Shown here piece after piece: positions 39,409-48,204 of a stretch of 64,000 nt of DNA (positions within the stretch are counted from its first letter, which is position 1; each line of letters begins with the position of its first letter). The notes beneath the pieces were generated by a model. That model was not told the origin of the DNA. It ran no database searches and worked only from the letters and a program-made list of their open reading frames with translations. The stretch comes from Shinella sp. UYSO24 (GTDB taxonomy: Bacteria; Pseudomonadota; Alphaproteobacteria; Rhizobiales; Rhizobiaceae), in assembly GCA_902167985.1 (NCBI GenBank), contig CABHNZ010000016.1:1-64000 (forward strand). Direction: 5' to 3'. The position numbers and the translations under genes are program-made.

Positions 39409-40298
39409 ATGAGCGATCAATTCGAAGGTATTTCCGTCTTTCTTGCCATCGCGGAGGCACGCAACTTTCGCCTTGCCGGGGAGAAGCTGGGGGTGACGCG
39501 GTCAGCTGTCAGCCAGGCCTTGCAACGGCTTGAAGACCGGATCGGCGTGGCACTGGTGCAGCGGACGACGCGGAGCGTTCGGCTGACGGAGGCCGGCGAG
39601 CAGTTCCACGACATGGTGAGCGGCTCAGTCCGGCAGATCGGCGATGCCATCCTGGCGGTCCGCGAGGTTCAATCCCGGCCTGCGGGGCTCTTGAAGATCG
39701 CGGTCTCGTCGATTGCGGAGCGGTTCATATCCGGTCCTCTGCTGTCGGGTTTCATGCAGGCCTATCCCGAGCTTCATCTCGACATCACCATCACGGATGA
39801 GGAATTCGATATCGTCGATCGCGGCTTCGACATGGCGTCCGGCTGGGCGAGGTGCTGGAACAGGATATGCTGGCGGTTCCTGTCTCGCCACAGCAGCGGC
39901 ATTGCGCAGCCGCATCACCGGACTATCTGGCAAGACGCCAAGCGCCGCGACATCCGCGCGACCTGATCGATCACGTCTGCATCGGCTGGAGGCCAAGCCC
40001 CGAAGCCGCACCCTATCGCTGGGAATTTACCGAGAGCGGGAAGGATTTTTCCGTCGCCGTCGATCCGTTGCTGACGACGAACGATATGGGAGTGATGGTC
40101 CGGTCAGCCTGCTCGGGAGCCGGAATTACCTTCGGTATGATCGAGACCTTCCAACCCTATTTCACAACCGGCCAGCTGGTGCCGCTCCTGCAGGAATTCT
40201 GCCCGCCATTTGATGGCTTTTATCTCTATTATCCGAGACGGCATCGTCAGCCTTTGAAGCTCCGGGTGCTGGTTGAGTATGTTCGAATGCACCGATGA
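39409..40298 (+). CDS. LysR-family regulator, frameshifted
   Basis: About 296 residues after repair of one base near 39840. N-terminal winged helix (FLAIAEARNFRLAGEKLGV, LEDRIGVALVQRTTRSV) and effector domain (ELHLDITITDEEFDIVDRGFD, then in the next frame ASPDYLARRQAPRHP, MVRSACSGAGITF and FDGFYLYYP). Length and ends are normal for LysR. It is divergent from the Atu4866/SDR unit. No clear ribosome site precedes the ATG, so leaderless or weak translation is possible. The 3' end abuts the IS110 scrap and dead RutA-like gene. Confidence 0.8.
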
Positions 40299-40399
40299 CG
40301 CCATCGAGGGCGGTGTTTCCTCAAGGGCTGAGTGTTTCTCATGCGAAAGACAAGAAATAGGCCTTCGCAAGATCCGGCGACACATTCTAGCATTTCGAT

Positions 40400-40745
40400 A
40401 TGGATGAAACCGAGGAGATGCACGGTGGCGGTTTGGGCTGCCTTTCTGTCGGAAGATGATCGCAAGGTCCTGGAAAAGCGTAAGCCCGACGCTTGCGAGA
40501 GAACCTTGGTGTCAATGCGTCTGCCATAGTCGGCAAGGGTGAAGGCATCGATCCTGTCGGTCTTGGAGAGCTGGCCACAGGCGAGTGCAGACTGCGTGAT
40601 CTGCTTGGCATTGTTCCTTGCCATCGGCAGCTGAGCGGCCAGCAGGGCATCCACGACGGGTCGCTCATAAACTCCGGTCGGCTCCAGAACCAGAACCCCG
40701 ACGTTATCCAGTCGACAGAAAAAGCGAAAAACTGGGAATGCCGGA
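40400..40745 (-). pseudogene. IS110-family transposase fragment
   Basis: An internal piece of an IS110/IS116 transposase, about 110 residues, containing VLEPTGVYERPVVDALL, NAKQITQSALACGQLSKTDRIDA and LADYGRR, which is the end of the DEDD domain. Neither the start, the C-terminal domain, nor element ends are present. It is fused in frame to the truncated RutA-like gene, showing where that gene lost its 3' end. Confidence 0.75.
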
Positions 40746-40749
40746 GGCA

Positions 40750-41658
40750 TTGCATCGAGCATCGCGGCACCCCGCTCATGGGAGCCGATGAGCTTCAGCA
40801 TGCCGGTCGGCTCGGCACTTTCTGGCTTTGCCAGCATGTCGCTCGCGCGTTTCGCCATCATGCCAGCCGTGGAGTTCGCAGCGGCATTCTTGTAGCCGGC
40901 GGACTGGTCGCGCTGCCATGCGATCGCTTCCAGATCGGTACCCTTCTTGTGGTGCTCCCACTTGGCCTGAGCCATCTCATCGGTACGGTCGGCGATGATC
41001 ACCAGCTGCGTGTAGGCCCGACCTCGGGGCCGTAAGGAGCGGTGCTGTCGAGGAGGCGCTGAGCAATGTTGCCGGAATTCTTGGCATTGTTGATGCCGCC
41101 ACCGGCACCGACGAAATTATGGTCGCGACGCTGACCGGCGAAACGCATGCCGGCATCGCTGGCGCAGGCGGCGACGATGTCGATAAGGCCGGAGGGACGT
41201 GGCGAGACCTTGCAACCGTCCATCTTGAAAAAAGTCGCCCTGGAAATTCGACACGCCGGCTTCCCAGAGACCCATCTGCTGATATTCCTTCGGTTGCCAG
41301 CCTGTGATCATGTTGAGGCCTAAGCGGCCGGGCGCGATGGAATCGATGGTCGATGCCATGCGGGCAACCAGAGCCGGTTGCAATGTCAGCATCGCGACGG
41401 AGGCGAAGATCTGGATTTTCTTGGTGACGGCCGCCAAGTCGGTCATCAGAGTGAAGGATTCCAGATTGTCGACCCAATATTCGCTCGGCCCGTCATACCC
41501 CTAAGCTTGATCATCGAGAGTGCGAAGTTGAGGCCGTAATGCTCGCCGCGCTAAACTACCGTCCGGTTGAGATCGAAGCTCGGCGTGGTCACCGGCGATG
41601 TGGTCGAAATCAGCCAGCCGCGGCTGCCGATGGGAATGAAAACACCGATCTTTGCCAT
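40750..41658 (-). pseudogene. RutA-like flavin monooxygenase, dead
   Basis: Recognisable remains of an FMN-dependent luciferase-like monooxygenase close to RutA (pyrimidine ring-opening): start AKIGVFIPIGSRGWLIST, then FALSMIKLRG, LAAVTKKIQIFASVAMLTLQ, MASTIDSIAPGRLGLNMITG and, near the end, AKWEHHKKGTDLEAIAW. Damage includes an in-frame TAG after LNRTVV, several frame breaks, loss of about 20 codons after QMGLW, and replacement of the 3' end by IS110 sequence. Unlike most genes here it has several kinds of lesion, so true decay is likely. It was probably part of the leftward LacI-linked operon. Confidence 0.8.
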
Positions 41659-41909
41659 GTTCACTTCCTTGTCACATCTTGGACCATGAACAGACTTGTC
41701 CGAGCAGGCTGTAATGCCAAGCGATGCATTCGAGACGTCGCGATGAGAATTTCTCAGGCCGAAACAAAATGAGCGCAAGGCTGGCCACAATACCGAAGGG
41801 TACCCCCGGACCCGGCACGGCCTGACGACCGACCCACTGATAATGACCTCGCCGCCCTCAAGCTTGCGGCGAGGAGGATATGGATTGCCTCAGCTAATTG
41901 GGCGATGGC

Positions 41910-42095
41910 CTATCTCTCATCGAAAGGTATGCCGCCCTTGGCCTTGTCGGACAGGGGGGATTCGATGATCTGTACGGTAACGGTATCAGCGAGGACACCA
42001 AAATCCTTGACGACCGCTGCAGTGAGGCTTTGCATCAGCGCGCGTTTTTGCTCGCGCGTCCGGCCCGCTGCACAGAAAACATGAACTTCAGGCAT
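41910..42095 (-). CDS. 4-oxalocrotonate tautomerase-family protein
   Basis: A 61-residue tautomerase-type subunit starting MPEVHVFCAAGRT, so Pro becomes the N-terminal catalytic residue after Met removal. The helix TREQKRALMQSLTAAVVKDF and strand VTVQIIESP follow the family pattern. Such subunits form hexamers and isomerise enol/keto acids in ring-cleavage pathways. The start at 42095 follows GAGG; the in-frame extension to 42161 would bury the proline and is rejected. Neighbouring epimerase and monooxygenases suggest a role in a catabolic pathway. Confidence 0.85.
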   Translation of the reverse strand: MPEVHVFCAAGRTREQKRALMQSLTAAVVKDFGVLADTVTVQIIESPLSDKAKGGIPFDER

Positions 42096-42178
42096 GTTGT
42101 ACTCCTCATTCTCTTTTGTTGGTGTGAGATCAACTTGTGTCCGGCGGGCAGGCGCTGACACCCGCCATATCTTGGCGG

Positions 42179-43163
42179 TCAGGGCTGGAATTCGGCTCCT
42201 ATCGGGCTTTCCAGAAATTCCATGTAATCGTCAAAGGCGTGATGGAGATCGAAGCGAGCTGTGGGGCCGAATTCGCTGGCAAACCGGCTGCCCGAGAGCA
42301 GGCCACCATCTCGGGGGTTCCAAAGCCCGACCAGCGCGCCGTCCGCTCCTTCAGCGATCGACCAGCGAAAAGCCGGAAAGCGCTTGGCCAGTTTCATGCA
42401 CCATTCGCTCAGCGCCCAGGCATCGCTTGGCCCAAGATTGTACGTGTTGTGCCTGTGCCCTTCTGCATAGAGCAGGGTGATCAGCGACGCAGCCGCATCG
42501 CGGCTATATTGCCAGTTTTTCATGGCGGCACGCGGCAATAGCGCGTTTTCGCGGCCCGGGCCAAACCAGTTACGACGTGGAAAGGGCTCATCGTATCGCG
42601 CAGCCCAGTCGGATATTCAAAGGGGCCGAAGACCACGCCAAGCGCGCGATGATATAGTCGAGCCCGTGCAGTCCCGCCAGACGTTGGACGATCGCTTCAC
42701 CGGCAGATTGGTGATGCCATAAAGGGTCGCCGGCGTGTGAGGCCGGTCTTCTTCCAGAGCCTCTCCATCCTTGGGCGACGTGCCGAATACCCCGATCGAA
42801 CTGACCGATACGAAACGCTTGCGCCGGCGTCTGCGCAGGCTGCGAGAACACTGGCCAGGCCACCGAGGTTCACCGACAGAATTTCTTCGGGCATTTGCTT
42901 TCGCGCGCGGCGTTGGCTGTGATTACGGCGCCGTGAAGCACGCAGGTGACGCCGTGCTCGCTGAGCGCTCGAAGGACCAGATTTCGGTCGCGAACATCAC
43001 CCTCATAGGCCACAAGCGTCCCCGGCAAAGCCCTGAACGCCGTCAGAATTTTCTGCGGAAACGGCCGTGCCGAAAACGCCACGACGGTCTCGCCGCGCGA
43101 CAGGAGTTGTTCGACGACATTCAATCCAACAAAGCCGGTAGCACCTGTCACCATGGTCGTCAT
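42179..43163 (-). CDS. NAD-dependent epimerase/dehydratase-family protein, frameshifted
   Basis: An extended SDR: VTGATGFVGLNVVEQLL at the start, DVRDRNLVL, then in shifted frames EEILSVNLGGLASVLAAC, SSIGVFG, YGITN (catalytic Tyr region) and a C-terminal part reading NTYNLGPSDAWALSEWC. The pieces pass through at least four successive one-base shifts between 42900 and 42540; repaired length is about 330 residues. The arrangement of pieces is collinear, so the gene is drawn whole, but with this many breaks a pseudogene is possible. Start ATG at 43163. It lies between the tautomerase and the FAD monooxygenase on the same strand. Confidence 0.65.
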
Positions 43164-43222
43164 GCGGATGTATCTCAACTGAAAAAGGGGAGGGCGGCCG
43201 ATATGCGTGAATGCTGTACGGG

Positions 43223-44641
43223 TTATTTTCGGTCGCGCGCAAAGACACCGTCAAATTCCGGTGTGTCGTAGTTCATCAGGATATCGGCATGCGCGTCGAT
43301 GTCGGCGGCAAAGAGATCGCGCACGATCCCGCTCGCCACGCGCGGCGCGGCAAACTTCATCGCGCTGATCGACGACCCTGCTGGGCCGAAGCTGGCGGTC
43401 GAGCCAAAATTGAAACAGTAGATATTCCGGATCCATTCGGCACCGTCTCCTTTGGGCAGGAATGCCATGTGCGGATCAAGATATGGAAATTTGGACATGC
43501 GGGAGTTCTGTTGTTCCGCAGGCGGCTGGAAGGCGTCGCCCCAGGTTGTGACATGCTCGGCGACCTGTGCGAGTTCGGGTCGGCACATGAGGTCTATGTC
43601 GAAACCCGTTCCCGCGATCACGAAGTCCGCATGCACATCGCCGCGCGGCGTCGTGATGATGGCCTGTCCGTTTTCCTCGCGCGCACCCGTCACACCGGCT
43701 CCGGTAAGGATCTCGAAATTGACGTGCCTGGTCGCCCGATCCCAGGTCTCTTTCGGGAAGGCTTCCCGGATGGTCAGCAGATGGCTGGCAATCCGCCAGC
43801 GTTCGGCATCCGGCAGTGCGCCGAAATGGCCGAGGAAGCCGGGATGGGCGATGATTTTGTAGGGCTGAACACTCTGCACTTCGGGGCGTCGGCAAAGCAG
43901 CGTCACATGAGCCGCGCCGGCCTCCAGCGCCGCGGCGGCATTGTCGAAAGCAGAGGCGCCTGCACCGATGACAGCGATCTTGCGTCCCGCCAGGGCGGCA
44001 AAATCGATATCGTCGGCGGTATGCGCGCGCATCTGTATCGGCAGCGCCTCCACCTCCTTTGGCATCCACCATTTACCACTTGTCTCAATGCCCATCGCCA
44101 GCACGAGTTTGCGCGTATAGACGGTGCGCTCGACGCCGTCTTCCACCAAGGTCGCCGCCAGCAAATCGCCTTCCGGAGCAACGCCGGCAAATCGTGTGTT
44201 GTTTCGGATCGGCAGGCCAAGCATGCGCGAGACCCAGCCGAGGTAATCCTGCCAGTCGCCCTTGTCGATTTTGCCCAGCGCCTCGAAGGCACCGGCGCCA
44301 AACTGTGCCTCATACCAGGCCTGGAATGTCAGGTTGGGAATGCCGAGATCCGGGCCGCTGACGTTCTTGGCCGTGCGCAGGGTCTTCATCCGTGCAAATC
44401 GGCGCCATATGCCCTCCTTGCCGGCGCTGGATTCGTCAACGATCAGAATGTTCGCCACCCGCTCACGCATCAGATTTGCGGCAATTGCGATGCCACCTTG
44501 TCCGCCGCCGGCAATCAGCACGTCCAGAACAGGCTGGCCCTTATGAGTTCGAGACGGCACCCAGTCACCGGTTGGATAGCCGATCAGAACAAGATCCCTG
44601 CGCACTGCAGCCTCTAGGGAGGGGAGGGTATGTATCGACAC
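43223..44641 (-). CDS. FAD-dependent monooxygenase-like oxidoreductase
   Basis: An intact 472-residue flavoprotein with two Rossmann motifs: IAGGGQGGIAIAANL (FAD, residues about 43-57) and IGAGASAFDNAAAAL (NADPH, about 223-237), plus an ATG-like region GTGFDIDLMCR. It resembles flavin-containing/Baeyer-Villiger-type and lysine N-hydroxylase-type monooxygenases, without an exact match to either fingerprint. It is cytoplasmic and soluble. It lies in the leftward LacI-linked operon, where insertion of an oxygen atom into the growth substrate is the likely role. Start at 44641. Confidence 0.8.
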   Translation of the reverse strand: MSIHTLPSLEAAVRRDLVLIGYPTGDWVPSRTHKGQPVLDVLIAGGGQGGIAIAANLMRERVANILIVDESSAGKEGIWRRFARMKTLRTAKNVSGPDLGIPNLTFQAWYEAQFGAGAFEALGKIDKGDWQDYLGWVSRMLGLPIRNNTRFAGVAPEGDLLAATLVEDGVERTVYTRKLVLAMGIETSGKWWMPKEVEALPIQMRAHTADDIDFAALAGRKIAVIGAGASAFDNAAAALEAGAAHVTLLCRRPEVQSVQPYKIIAHPGFLGHFGALPDAERWRIASHLLTIREAFPKETWDRATRHVNFEILTGAGVTGAREENGQAIITTPRGDVHADFVIAGTGFDIDLMCRPELAQVAEHVTTWGDAFQPPAEQQNSRMSKFPYLDPHMAFLPKGDGAEWIRNIYCFNFGSTASFGPAGSSISAMKFAAPRVASGIVRDLFAADIDAHADILMNYDTPEFDGVFARDRK

Positions 44642-44752
44642 GAAGGAACTCCAGGCTGATATTTGTGGTATTGGATCCCTGTGAGGATCAACGGTTAGGT
44701 TTTGGGGCTGCTTTCCGGATGCGGAAACTGCGCCTTGTTCTGGCGGCGATTT

Positions 44753-45643
44753 TCATGCGGAGCTCGACGGCCCGCCAAAATCGAAGAGTTTCATATAGGC
44801 GGCGCTATCTGCCGGGCCGTGTCCGGCCGCAATCAGTATGCGATGCAACTGTGTAACAAGCCCGGTCAGGGGCATGGGCGTGCCAAGACCAGTTGCGTAA
44901 CGTTGGACGGCGTCGAGGTCTTTCAGCATATTGTCGATCCGGCCCGTGGGGGTGAGGTCGCCAGCGGCCATTTTGGGCATGTATTCCTGCAGGATGAGAG
45001 AATCTGCCCGGCCGCCGGCCAGCGCCTTCGGAATGAGGGTTGCATCGACGCCACCGTCCAGCGCCAACCGGGTTGCTTCCGCCACCGCAAGAAAACTGCA
45101 GGCGCACAAGACCTGATTGATAAGCTTGGTCGTCTGGCCAGCCCCTGTCTCACCCATGCGGGTCATGTTGACGGCAAGGTGCTTGAGAAGCTCTTTGGCC
45201 CGCGCGATGTCGGCCTCCGCACCACCCATCATCAATGTCATCCGTCCATCACGGGCGGCTGGCGCACCACCGGACAGCGGAGCGTCCACCCATCTCATGC
45301 CGTTGGCAGCAGACAGGCGCTCGGCCATGCTGGCGGTCGCCGCGGGGTCAATGCTGGACATATCTATGAGCAACTGACTTTGTCGGCCCCCTTCGACCAG
45401 ACCCGAGGCGCCGAAGACGACATCTTCGACGATCGCCGTCGAATTGAGGCTGAGGATGATGATATCGGCCTCTGCTGCGACCTCCGAGGGCAGCGACTTC
45501 GCAATGGCGCCCCTTTCGACGAACGGCTTCAGCTTATCCCGACTTCTGTTGCAAAGGATTAAGGTGTAGCCGCAATCCATCAGGCGCGTAGCCATGGCGC
45601 TTCCCATGCTGCCAACGCCGATAATCCCGATCCGCTCAGCCAT
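44753..45643 (-). CDS. 3-hydroxyisobutyrate dehydrogenase-family enzyme
   Basis: An intact 296-residue beta-hydroxyacid dehydrogenase: NAD loop GIIGVGSMGSAMATRL, substrate motif VDAPLSGGAPAARDG, catalytic-Lys region GQTTKLINQVL and C-terminal helices ending with LDAVQRYA. Enzymes of this group oxidise 3-hydroxyisobutyrate, tartronate semialdehyde or similar hydroxyacids. The start at 45643 overlaps the LacI-family gene by eight bases, indicating translational coupling. It is the first structural gene after the regulator in the leftward operon. Confidence 0.87.
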   Translation of the reverse strand: MAERIGIIGVGSMGSAMATRLMDCGYTLILCNRSRDKLKPFVERGAIAKSLPSEVAAEADIIILSLNSTAIVEDVVFGASGLVEGGRQSQLLIDMSSIDPAATASMAERLSAANGMRWVDAPLSGGAPAARDGRMTLMMGGAEADIARAKELLKHLAVNMTRMGETGAGQTTKLINQVLCACSFLAVAEATRLALDGGVDATLIPKALAGGRADSLILQEYMPKMAAGDLTPTGRIDNMLKDLDAVQRYATGLGTPMPLTGLVTQLHRILIAAGHGPADSAAYMKLFDFGGPSSSA

Positions 45644-46718
45644 TCGACCGGTCCCCTTGCATGATGTTTTGGCTGCGTGGCCCGGTACTTCCGCGCACGC
45701 ATAATTCAACCCCGAGATCGATAGAAGCCGGGCGGTCCTGCCCCGGTTGCTGCTTTGATGTCAGCAATTCGAGCAGGATCTCGCCTGTCTTCCGCCCTAT
45801 CATCTGAGCATCGACCGAGATCGTCGTCAGGGAAGGCACACATTGGCGTCCCACCTCGAAGTTTCCGAAGCCCATGATGGAGACCTGGTCTGGTACGGCA
45901 ACGCCACGGCGGTTGCATTCCATCACCGCGCCGACAGCGGAAAGATCCGATACGGCAAAGACGGCCTCGACATCGGGCGCACGGTCCAGCAGCGTGCCCA
46001 TGGCTCTGGCGCCCTGGGTAAACGATACCGGTGTCTCGTCTTCACGGATGATGAGTTCGTCGCTGAGGCCGGCTTCCACCAGCGCTGATGCAAAGCCGGC
46101 AAGTCGTTGTTCGCCCCGGAAATCCCGTCCCTCACCACTTTCTATGGCACCGAGCGCTGCAATCCGGCGATGGCCGAGAGATATCAGGTGGCGAGCTGCC
46201 AAACGTCCCGCCTCTTCATTGGAATAGCCAACGGATATGTCGATCGGGTGTTTCGGGCGGTCCCAGATTTCAATGACTGGCACGCCCGACTGATGTAGCA
46301 TGACGGTTGATGCCTTGGTGTGTTCGGAGCCGGCGACCACGATTGCGTCTGGCCGCCGGGCCAGCATGGCGCGAATAACGTCTTCTTCCTGCGAGAGCCG
46401 GTAGCGGGAGTAACCGATCAGCGGCTGATAACCCGCCGGACCGAGAACTTCGGTGAGGCCCTCGGCCGTGTCGCCGAAGTTCGAGTTCGTCAGCGTTGGA
46501 AGCACGAGGGCCACAAAATGGCTCTTGTTCGAGGACAGGCTGCCCGCATTCTGATCAGGCACATAACCGATCTGTTCTATGGCGCGCATGACCTTCGAGC
46601 GGGTTTCCGGCGAGACCTTTCCCGTCGTCCCGAGGACGCGGGAGACCGTCATTGCTGAAACGCCTGCCAGCTTGCAGACGTCGCGCATGGTCGGCTTGCG
46701 TTTCTCGGATTGCGTCAT
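45636..46718 (-). CDS. LacI-family regulator
   Basis: An intact 360-residue repressor: N-terminal HTH (MRDVCKLAGVSAMTVSRVL), hinge helix near NAGSLSSNKS, and a periplasmic-binding-protein-like sensor domain (PVIEIWDRP, LGHRRIAALG, VEAVFAVSDLSAVGAV, PSLTTISVD). It resembles GntR/gluconate-operon-type LacI proteins. It heads the leftward operon and faces the rightward lyase/transporter operon. A perfect palindrome in the intergenic region is its likely operator. Effector is probably the transported substrate or an early intermediate. Confidence 0.9.
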   Translation of the reverse strand: MTQSEKRKPTMRDVCKLAGVSAMTVSRVLGTTGKVSPETRSKVMRAIEQIGYVPDQNAGSLSSNKSHFVALVLPTLTNSNFGDTAEGLTEVLGPAGYQPLIGYSRYRLSQEEDVIRAMLARRPDAIVVAGSEHTKASTVMLHQSGVPVIEIWDRPKHPIDISVGYSNEEAGRLAARHLISLGHRRIAALGAIESGEGRDFRGEQRLAGFASALVEAGLSDELIIREDETPVSFTQGARAMGTLLDRAPDVEAVFAVSDLSAVGAVMECNRRGVAVPDQVSIMGFGNFEVGRQCVPSLTTISVDAQMIGRKTGEILLELLTSKQQPGQDRPASIDLGVELCVRGSTGPRSQNIMQGDRSNG

Positions 46719-46910
46719 TCCCGGCCTCTTGCGTCAATCTTGTCCTGCCGCTCGCTTAGGGCCTTGCTACAGGATGAGGCGTGGCTCCGGTCGTCATCAG
46801 TGATACCGATATCATTCTTCATGCTGGCTCCACTGTGCGATAAATTCTGCGTCGATCGTCTCAGTCTGGCCGACATACGGACCGCCCACTCATTGTCGCA
46901 CTGCAAAATA

Positions 46911-46922
46911 GTTATCGATAAC
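46911..46922. promoter_or_regulatory. Candidate LacI operator
   Basis: GTTATCGATAAC is a perfect 12-bp palindrome with the central CG typical of LacI-family operators. It lies 193 bases upstream of the regulator start and 231 bases upstream of the divergent lyase gene. It could control both operons. No convincing promoter boxes were assigned in 46719-47152, and no other gene is seen there. Confidence 0.6.
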
Positions 46923-47152
46923 ATATTGACTGCCGCAAAGAACACAATACCATGATCGGCATTGAGTGGACGAAAGATCCGCGGAACAGCAGAAAACACC
47001 CCATCGTTGCAAATTTAATTTGCGCAAAGCCGAATAACGATGCGTTGCGACGCAGCATAGAATGCTGTTTCGCCGACGATCTCCCGTGTCTGAATTTAAG
47101 GTCAAGGCGACATTGTCTTGCTCTTGACTTGTACTATTCATGAGGTTCTGGA

Positions 47153-48089
47153 ATGCCGAAAAAGCCGTTGAGAGACTATATTGCGGACGACGAATTCTAT
47201 TACGTCCCCGAGATATTCGATTGCATGTCCACCAAGGCCGCGGAAATCAACGGCTTCAAGATGGTCATGATCTCGAGCAGCGACTTTTCCTGCGCTTCGA
47301 CGGGCATTCCTGACCTGAAGCTGCTGACGGCTGACGAATACGCCAATATGGCCGAGCGCATCACCAACATGACCGAAATGCCGCTGTTCATCGACGCGGA
47401 TGAAGGCTTCGGACGGCCGCTTCAGACATTTCATGGTTGCCGCCGGATGCCGCGCGGGCACCGATGCGATCCTGATCACCGATCTTGCAGCCAACGGCCG
47501 GCCGGGATTGCTTCCGATCGACGAGGCAGTCTATCGGTTCAAGGCCGCCAAGGACGGGATGGCCGGCACCGACTGCCTTCTGCTGGCGCGCTGCGATCAC
47601 AGTGTCGATGATGACTTCGAGGAGTTTGTCGAGCGTTGCAATCGCTATCTCGAAGCGGGAGCGGACATGATCTGCCCGCTCGAGCTCAACCGCTCGAAGA
47701 AATACGGCAGCAAGACAGCCGCGGCAAAGAAGGTAGGCGAACACGTAAAGGCGACATTCTGGTATCCGAACCTGAAGGAAGGCGAAACGGCTGCGGAAGT
47801 CGCCGAGCTTCAGCAGTATGGGTACAAGTTCGTCGGCATACACTATGCCTTCCGCGCTGCAATGCTCGCCATGCTGGACGCGGGCCGGCATGTCTTTGAG
47901 AGCCGCACCAACGATTACATTTCCACTGCCCACGATCATACCGGCTACAAATTCTATTATTCGCCAATGGCGGCCTTCTTCCGCGGCGGAGAGTGGGTCG
48001 ATCGCGAAAGCCAGTATGTGGCAAACCCGGACGAGGCGCTGGCTACCCGCCTCCAGAAGCATTTCACCGGGCCGACGGACAAATTCTGA
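47153..48089 (+). CDS. Isocitrate lyase/PEP mutase-superfamily enzyme, frameshifted
   Basis: About 312 residues: an alpha/beta barrel of the ICL/PEPM superfamily (2-methylisocitrate lyase, oxaloacetate decarboxylase, petal-death-like enzymes). Markers: YYVPEIFDCMSTKAAE, metal-site acidic residues in PLFIDADEGFG, and active-site loop LLLARCDHSVDDDFEEF. The frame changes near 47430, between GFGRPLQT and RHFMVAAGC, by a net +1 (or two deletions). The usual cleavage-loop KKCG/KKCGH motif is not visible, favouring a decarboxylase or hydrolase-like subgroup. First gene of the rightward operon; the start follows GAGG. Confidence 0.78.
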
Positions 48090-48204
48090 TCAGCCTTGCC
48101 TCACCGGATGGTGAGGCAAACTCCGTCTTGAGGCGACAAGCCATACGGGCGACGCCGTAAGCTGCATGCCGGCGTTTGCGGAACAATAATCGGGGAACAA
48201 GAGA

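Noticed and set aside
43211..44617. A 468-codon open frame on the plus strand
   Set aside because: It lies wholly antisense to the intact FAD monooxygenase, has no domain features, and is a typical GC-rich shadow frame.
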